From NCBI GenBank assembly GCA_900319895.1, contig ONQK01000116.1, positions 1-9,413 on the forward strand: a stretch of DNA of 9,413 nt. Reading direction: 5' to 3'. Position 1 is the first letter of the stretch. Each line of letters opens with the position of its first letter. Position numbers and translations under genes: made by a program. Below the pieces are notes generated by a model. That model was not told the origin of the DNA, did no database searches, and saw nothing but the letters and a program-made list of their open reading frames with translations. Positions 6,014 to 9,413 of this stretch are shown piece by piece. Source of the stretch: an uncultured Prevotella sp. (lineage in GTDB: Bacteria > Bacteroidota > Bacteroidia > Bacteroidales > Bacteroidaceae).

Positions 6014-7233
6014 ATGTCTTCAAACACTTTTTTCACAATGACATCGATGGCCCCCGCATTTTTTCGCACATATCCGCCGGCCTTTTCGCCTGCCAACTGC
6101 AAGAACCCGGGCTGGCTGATTATCTTTTGCATCAATTCTCCAAAATCTTGTTCATCTTTTATCTCAAAGCCACCACCGCAATGCTTCAGCTGCTGAATTT
6201 CCATAAACCGGCCGTTGTTAGGGCCGAAAATCACCGGGATCTGCCAAACAGCGGCCTCGAGGACATTATGTACACCCGTCCCAAAGCCGCCGCCGATGTA
6301 GGCAACGGTTCCATAACGATAAACACTGGACAGCAAGCCGTAACCATCAATAATCAAGTAGTCCGCCTCCTCGGCAAGCGCCGGGGTAGACTTTGAATAA
6401 CGAACCACCGGGCGCGCCAGCTGCTGTTCAATCTCCTGCAAATGACCTTCGTCAACTACATGCGGAGCCAATATGACTTTCCAACGCTTTTCACCATTGA
6501 AATAAGGTATGAAGACCCGCTCGTCTGGCTGCCAACTCGAACCTGCCACAAAAACTCTGGCATCTTTGGCAAAAGCCGACAAAATGGGTAAAGCGCCCAC
6601 CTTTGAGGCAATCTCCTGCACCCGGTCAAAACGGGTGTCCCCGGAAATCGTCACATTACTGATGCCTATTTCGGCCAACAGCGCACGGCTCTCCTCGTTC
6701 TGCACAAAAAAATGCGTAAAACAATGCAACACGCGTGAATAACGGCGGCCATACCACTGGAAAAACACTTGGGTTGGGCGGAATATGCTGCTGACACTGT
6801 AGACAGGGATTTGGCGCTGCTTCAAAATATGCAAGTAATTGTACCAAAACTCATATTTGATGAAAAACGCCATGCACGGATGCACTAAGGACAAGAAGCG
6901 ACGCGCGTTTGACCGCGTGTCCAAAGGCAGATAGCAAATGATGTCAGCACCTTCGTAATTTTTCCTCACCTCATAGCCCGAGGGCGAGAAAAAAGTCAAC
7001 AGGATTTTATACTCCGGATGTTCCTTCTTCAAATACTCAATCAAAGGGCGCCCCTGCTCAAATTCACCAAGCGAGGCGGCATGCACCCAAATATATTTTG
7101 AATGCGCATCAACTTGTTCGCCAAGCACGTCGAAAGCCGCGCGGCCGCCCTTCCACATGAGGCCCGCCTTCTTGTCAAAAAGGCTGTAAATGCGTACGCA
7201 AAGTTGATATATTGAGATTAGGATATGATACAC
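5998..7233 (-). CDS. waaA: Kdo transferase (3-deoxy-D-manno-octulosonic acid transferase)
   Basis: A 411-residue GT-B glycosyltransferase (GT30) that moves Kdo from CMP-Kdo to lipid A precursor at the cytoplasmic face of the inner membrane, an early step of LPS synthesis. The N-terminus (MYHILISIYQLCVRIYSLFD) is the hydrophobic membrane anchor, followed by KKAGLMWKGGR. The motif HAASLGEFEQGRPLIE (51-66) carries the expected catalytic Glu (E57). The C-terminal half has GSSWQPDE (231-238), LAPHVV (255-260), IGGGFGTGVHNVLEAA (313-328) and PVIFGPNNGRF (333-343), typical of the CMP-Kdo side. The start is GTG at 7233; an in-frame TGA five codons upstream (7246-7248) rules out extension and the anchor fits the family. 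It begins 19 nt after gltX stops, so the two are probably co-transcribed. The stop codon (5998-6000) lies within the terminator stem. Confidence 0.95.
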   Translation of the reverse strand: MYHILISIYQLCVRIYSLFDKKAGLMWKGGRAAFDVLGEQVDAHSKYIWVHAASLGEFEQGRPLIEYLKKEHPEYKILLTFFSPSGYEVRKNYEGADIICYLPLDTRSNARRFLSLVHPCMAFFIKYEFWYNYLHILKQRQIPVYSVSSIFRPTQVFFQWYGRRYSRVLHCFTHFFVQNEESRALLAEIGISNVTISGDTRFDRVQEIASKVGALPILSAFAKDARVFVAGSSWQPDERVFIPYFNGEKRWKVILAPHVVDEGHLQEIEQQLARPVVRYSKSTPALAEEADYLIIDGYGLLSSVYRYGTVAYIGGGFGTGVHNVLEAAVWQIPVIFGPNNGRFMEIQQLKHCGGGFEIKDEQDFGELMQKIISQPGFLQLAGEKAGGYVRKNAGAIDVIVKKVFEDIKAGC

Positions 7234-7252
7234 AACCTTCGTTTGTCAATCA

Positions 7253-8770
7253 TCAATGTAGTTCATCTATTGCGCGACGTAGACGGCGCAATGTCTCTTC
7301 TTTTCCCAAGAAAGCAGAGATGTCGAACATTCCCGGGCCTTTGCCTTCGCCCACCAATGCCAAGCGAAAGGCATTCATCACGTCGCCCAGCTTATATCCC
7401 TTTTCTTCGACCCATTTCAGCACAACGGGCTCCTGGCCTTCAATGGAAAAGTCGCTCAGGTTGCTCAGGACATCTGCCAGCTCGCTCATCACCTTGGCAG
7501 AGTCTTCCTTCCAACGCTTTTTGACGGTCTTTTCGTCGTAAGAGGTCGGCGGAATAAAGAAAAATGAGCACAAGTCCCACAATTCATTCACAAAATTCAC
7601 CCTGTCCTTCATCATTGCCACCACCTTGGTCACTCGCTCCAAGGACTCGTCCACGCCGTTATTGGCAACAATGGGCGCAAACAGCTGCGCCATCTCTTCG
7701 TTAGACCTCCTCAAAATGTATTCGTGATTGAACCAGATGGCTTTTTGATAATCAAATCGTGCACCGGCTTTCGAGCACTTGCTAATGTCGAATACCTGAA
7801 CCAGTTCTTCTTTGGTGAACAGCTCTTGTTCCGTGCCGGGATTCCAGCCCAACAGCGCCAAGAAATTGATGACCGCTTCCGGGAAATATCCGCACTCCCT
7901 AAAACCGCGCGACACCTCGCCGGTCTTCGGGTCGTTCCATTCCAACGGGAATACGGGGAAGCCAAGGCGGTCGCCGTCGCGCTTCGACAGCTTTCCCTTG
8001 CCCTCCGGCTTGAGCAGCAATGGCAGATGGGCAAACTCGGGCATCGTGCCTTTCCACCCAAATGCCTCATACAGCAACACATGCAACGGCGCACTCGGCA
8101 ACCACTCCTCGCCACGGATGACATGGGTGATTTCCATCAAATGGTCGTCTACGATGTTTGCCAAATGATAGGTGGGCAGCTCGTCGGCGCTTTTGTAGAG
8201 CACTTTGTCGTCCAATATATCACTTTTAACCACCACCTTGCCACGAATCATGTCATTGACTTCCACTTCACGCCCGCCGTCAATACGGAAACGCACCACA
8301 AACTGCTGGCCGTCCGCAATCAGCCGATCCACTTCTTCGGCGCTCATTGTCAGAGAGTTGCGCATTTGCAAACGCGTCGAGGCATCATATTGGAAATTCT
8401 CGTGTGCCGCACGCTTAGCTTCCAGTTCCTCTGGCGTGTCGAAAGCATAATACGCCTTGCCTTCCTCCAGCAATTGCTCTACATAACGTTTGTATATTTT
8501 ACGACGCTCGCTCTGACGGTACGGGCCGTGCTCGCCGCCAAAAGTGACACCTTCGTCAAACTTGATGCCCAGCCAGCGAAACGAGTCCAAAATATATTCT
8601 TCAGCTCCCGGCACGAAGCGGTTGGAGTCAGTGTCTTCAATACGGAATATCAGTTCGCCGTCATGCTGACGTGCGAAAAGATAGTTGTACAATGCCGTAC
8701 GCACTCCGCCGATATGGAGCGCACCCGTCGGGCTCGGGGCAAAACGAACTCTTACTTTTCTTTCTGACAT
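7253..8770 (-). CDS. gltX: Glutamyl-tRNA synthetase (glutamate--tRNA ligase)
   Basis: A 505-residue class I aminoacyl-tRNA synthetase charging tRNA-Glu in the cytoplasm. The HIGH-type motif is in FAPSPTGALHIGGVRTAL (10-27) and the KMSKS-type motif is KLSKRDGD (260-267). IEDTDSNR (44-51) and VIRGEEWLPSAPLH (217-230) are further catalytic-domain blocks; the anticodon-binding part fills the C-terminal third. The cysteines that bind zinc in the E. coli enzyme are absent: the segment reads AYYAFDTPEELEA (106-118), as in zinc-free GluRS. The start at ATG 8770 (MSERKVRV) was preferred to a TTG at 8800. That TTG overlaps the -7 promoter box, and the family starts just before the APSPTG block. The gene ends in two consecutive TGA codons and leads into waaA. 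rnhB lies upstream on the same strand, separated by 166 nt holding a promoter. Confidence 0.97.
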   Translation of the reverse strand: MSERKVRVRFAPSPTGALHIGGVRTALYNYLFARQHDGELIFRIEDTDSNRFVPGAEEYILDSFRWLGIKFDEGVTFGGEHGPYRQSERRKIYKRYVEQLLEEGKAYYAFDTPEELEAKRAAHENFQYDASTRLQMRNSLTMSAEEVDRLIADGQQFVVRFRIDGGREVEVNDMIRGKVVVKSDILDDKVLYKSADELPTYHLANIVDDHLMEITHVIRGEEWLPSAPLHVLLYEAFGWKGTMPEFAHLPLLLKPEGKGKLSKRDGDRLGFPVFPLEWNDPKTGEVSRGFRECGYFPEAVINFLALLGWNPGTEQELFTKEELVQVFDISKCSKAGARFDYQKAIWFNHEYILRRSNEEMAQLFAPIVANNGVDESLERVTKVVAMMKDRVNFVNELWDLCSFFFIPPTSYDEKTVKKRWKEDSAKVMSELADVLSNLSDFSIEGQEPVVLKWVEEKGYKLGDVMNAFRLALVGEGKGPGMFDISAFLGKEETLRRLRRAIDELH

Positions 8771-8797
8771 GAATTCTCTCGTTTTTGAAATTTGGTG

Positions 8798-8827
8798 CAA
8801 AATTAAGCATTTTTTCTAAATTTCACA
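8798..8827 (-). promoter_or_regulatory. Promoter of the gltX-waaA pair
   Basis: On the minus strand TAATTTTG (8805 to 8798) matches the TAnnTTTG consensus exactly. A TGTG (8827 to 8824) 18 nt upstream may serve as the -33 box. Transcription would begin near 8791, about 20 nt before the gltX ATG. Confidence 0.65.
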
Positions 8828-8872
8828 CCTGATACATCGGTTTTTATTTGCCAGACAATAAAGTTGGAGTCC

Positions 8873-8907
8873 AAAAAGGAAAAAATCTCACATTTTTATA
8901 CCTTTTT
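8873..8907 (-). terminator. AT-rich hairpin after rnhB, possible terminator
   Basis: AAAAAGG (8873-8879) pairs with CCTTTTT (8901-8907), and inside it AAAAAT (8881-8886) pairs with ATTTTT (8892-8897) around a CTCAC loop. It lies 30 nt past the rnhB stop and upstream of the gltX promoter, the right place for a terminator. Its low GC content makes the call uncertain. Confidence 0.4.
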
Positions 8908-8936
8908 AAGCCTATAATCTGTTGAAATTCAAAGAT

Positions 8937-9413
8937 TTAATCGCCAAAATCCAAAAAAAGCTCTTCAGTACCTAAAAGATTATAGGACTTGCGATGGAAA
9001 GGCGTGGCGCCGAATGCCCGGATGGCATCACGATGCTTCTTGGTGGGATAGCCTTTGTTCTTCGCCCAACCGTATTGCGGAAATTCTCTCGCCAGCTCGT
9101 TCATGTAGTCGTCCCGGTAGGTTTTTGCCAAGATGCTTGCCGCCGCGATGGAAAGGTATTTCCCGTCGCCCTTGACAATCGGAGTGGAGGGCAGGTTCTG
9201 ATAGGTTTTAAAACGATTCCCGTCCACGATGATCGCCTCGGGCCGCACCGCCAAGCCGTCCAGGGCACGGTGCATCGCCAGGATAGAGGCGTTAAGGATG
9301 TTGATTTTATCAATTTCCTCGGGCGTCACAATGCCTACCGCCCATGCCACAGCATCGCGCTCAATTTGTTCACGAAGCATATAGCGCTGATTTTCAGTCA
9401 ATTGTTTCGAGTC
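8937..9413 (-). CDS. rnhB: Ribonuclease HII, N-terminus cut by window edge
   Basis: The C-terminal 158 residues of RNase HII, which cuts the RNA strand of RNA-DNA hybrids and removes ribonucleotides from DNA. The frame is open to base 9413 and begins with the conserved DSKQL motif, so the first 40 or so residues are missing. The first two catalytic acids (in the GxDEAGRG motif) are therefore outside the window. The remaining two are present: D64 (AIIVDGNRF) and D83 (IVKGDGKYLSIAAASILAK). Further family blocks are PEEIDKINILNASILAMHRAL (31-51), FPQYGWAKNKGYPTKKH (111-127), GATPFHRKSY (135-144). It reads in the same direction as gltX, but a possible terminator and the gltX promoter lie between them. 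Confidence 0.95.
   Translation of the reverse strand, partial: DSKQLTENQRYMLREQIERDAVAWAVGIVTPEEIDKINILNASILAMHRALDGLAVRPEAIIVDGNRFKTYQNLPSTPIVKGDGKYLSIAAASILAKTYRDDYMNELAREFPQYGWAKNKGYPTKKHRDAIRAFGATPFHRKSYNLLGTEELFLDFGD

Noticed and set aside
7724..8767. A 347-codon open frame on the plus strand, antisense to gltX.
   Set aside because: It lies wholly inside the well-supported gltX gene on the other strand. It shows no recognisable motif or domain, and long antisense frames are common opposite codon-biased genes.
8771..8800. A TTG start giving GltX ten extra residues.
   Set aside because: The TTG overlaps the -7 promoter box and lies upstream of the predicted transcription start; GluRS normally begins just before the APSPTG block.

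Overview
The window looks like chromosomal DNA of an anaerobic Bacteroidales bacterium, probably Prevotella-like. Three things support this. The promoter motifs are of the Bacteroidetes type (TAnnTTTG, one of them with a TTTG box exactly 20 nt upstream). Clear Shine-Dalgarno sequences are lacking. The gene set combines a flavodiiron protein, a PorT-type outer-membrane barrel, a 7TM-HD (PgpH-like) phosphohydrolase and Kdo transferase. The genus is an inference from motifs and protein style, not from a search.

Left part, plus strand (1-2987): the 3' two thirds of a flavodiiron protein gene (fprA-like, O2/NO reduction) ends in a strong hairpin terminator. An SDF-family sodium/amino-acid symporter follows and is closed by a second hairpin. 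After a 319-nt gap with a promoter comes a small secreted outer-membrane beta-barrel protein. Its gene converges on the next one across a bidirectional terminator.

Middle (3083-5953): a minus-strand seven-transmembrane HD phosphohydrolase, likely a cyclic-di-AMP phosphodiesterase, is divergent from a plus-strand gamma-class carbonic anhydrase-like protein. The carbonic anhydrase gene has the best promoter in the window. The space between the two holds nested inverted repeats.

Right part, minus strand (5998-9413): rnhB (cut by the window edge), gltX and waaA are read leftwards. gltX has its own promoter and forms a tight pair with waaA (19 nt apart). The waaA stop codon lies inside a long hairpin that also terminates the converging carbonic anhydrase gene.

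Most of this is ordinary housekeeping and envelope content. I see no mobile element, CRISPR array, tRNA or rRNA, and no convincing undescribed multi-gene system. The most distinctive observations are the altered ion- and substrate-site motifs of the symporter, a possible leaderless 13-codon ORF at the predicted transcription start before the barrel gene, and the structured divergent intergenic region.
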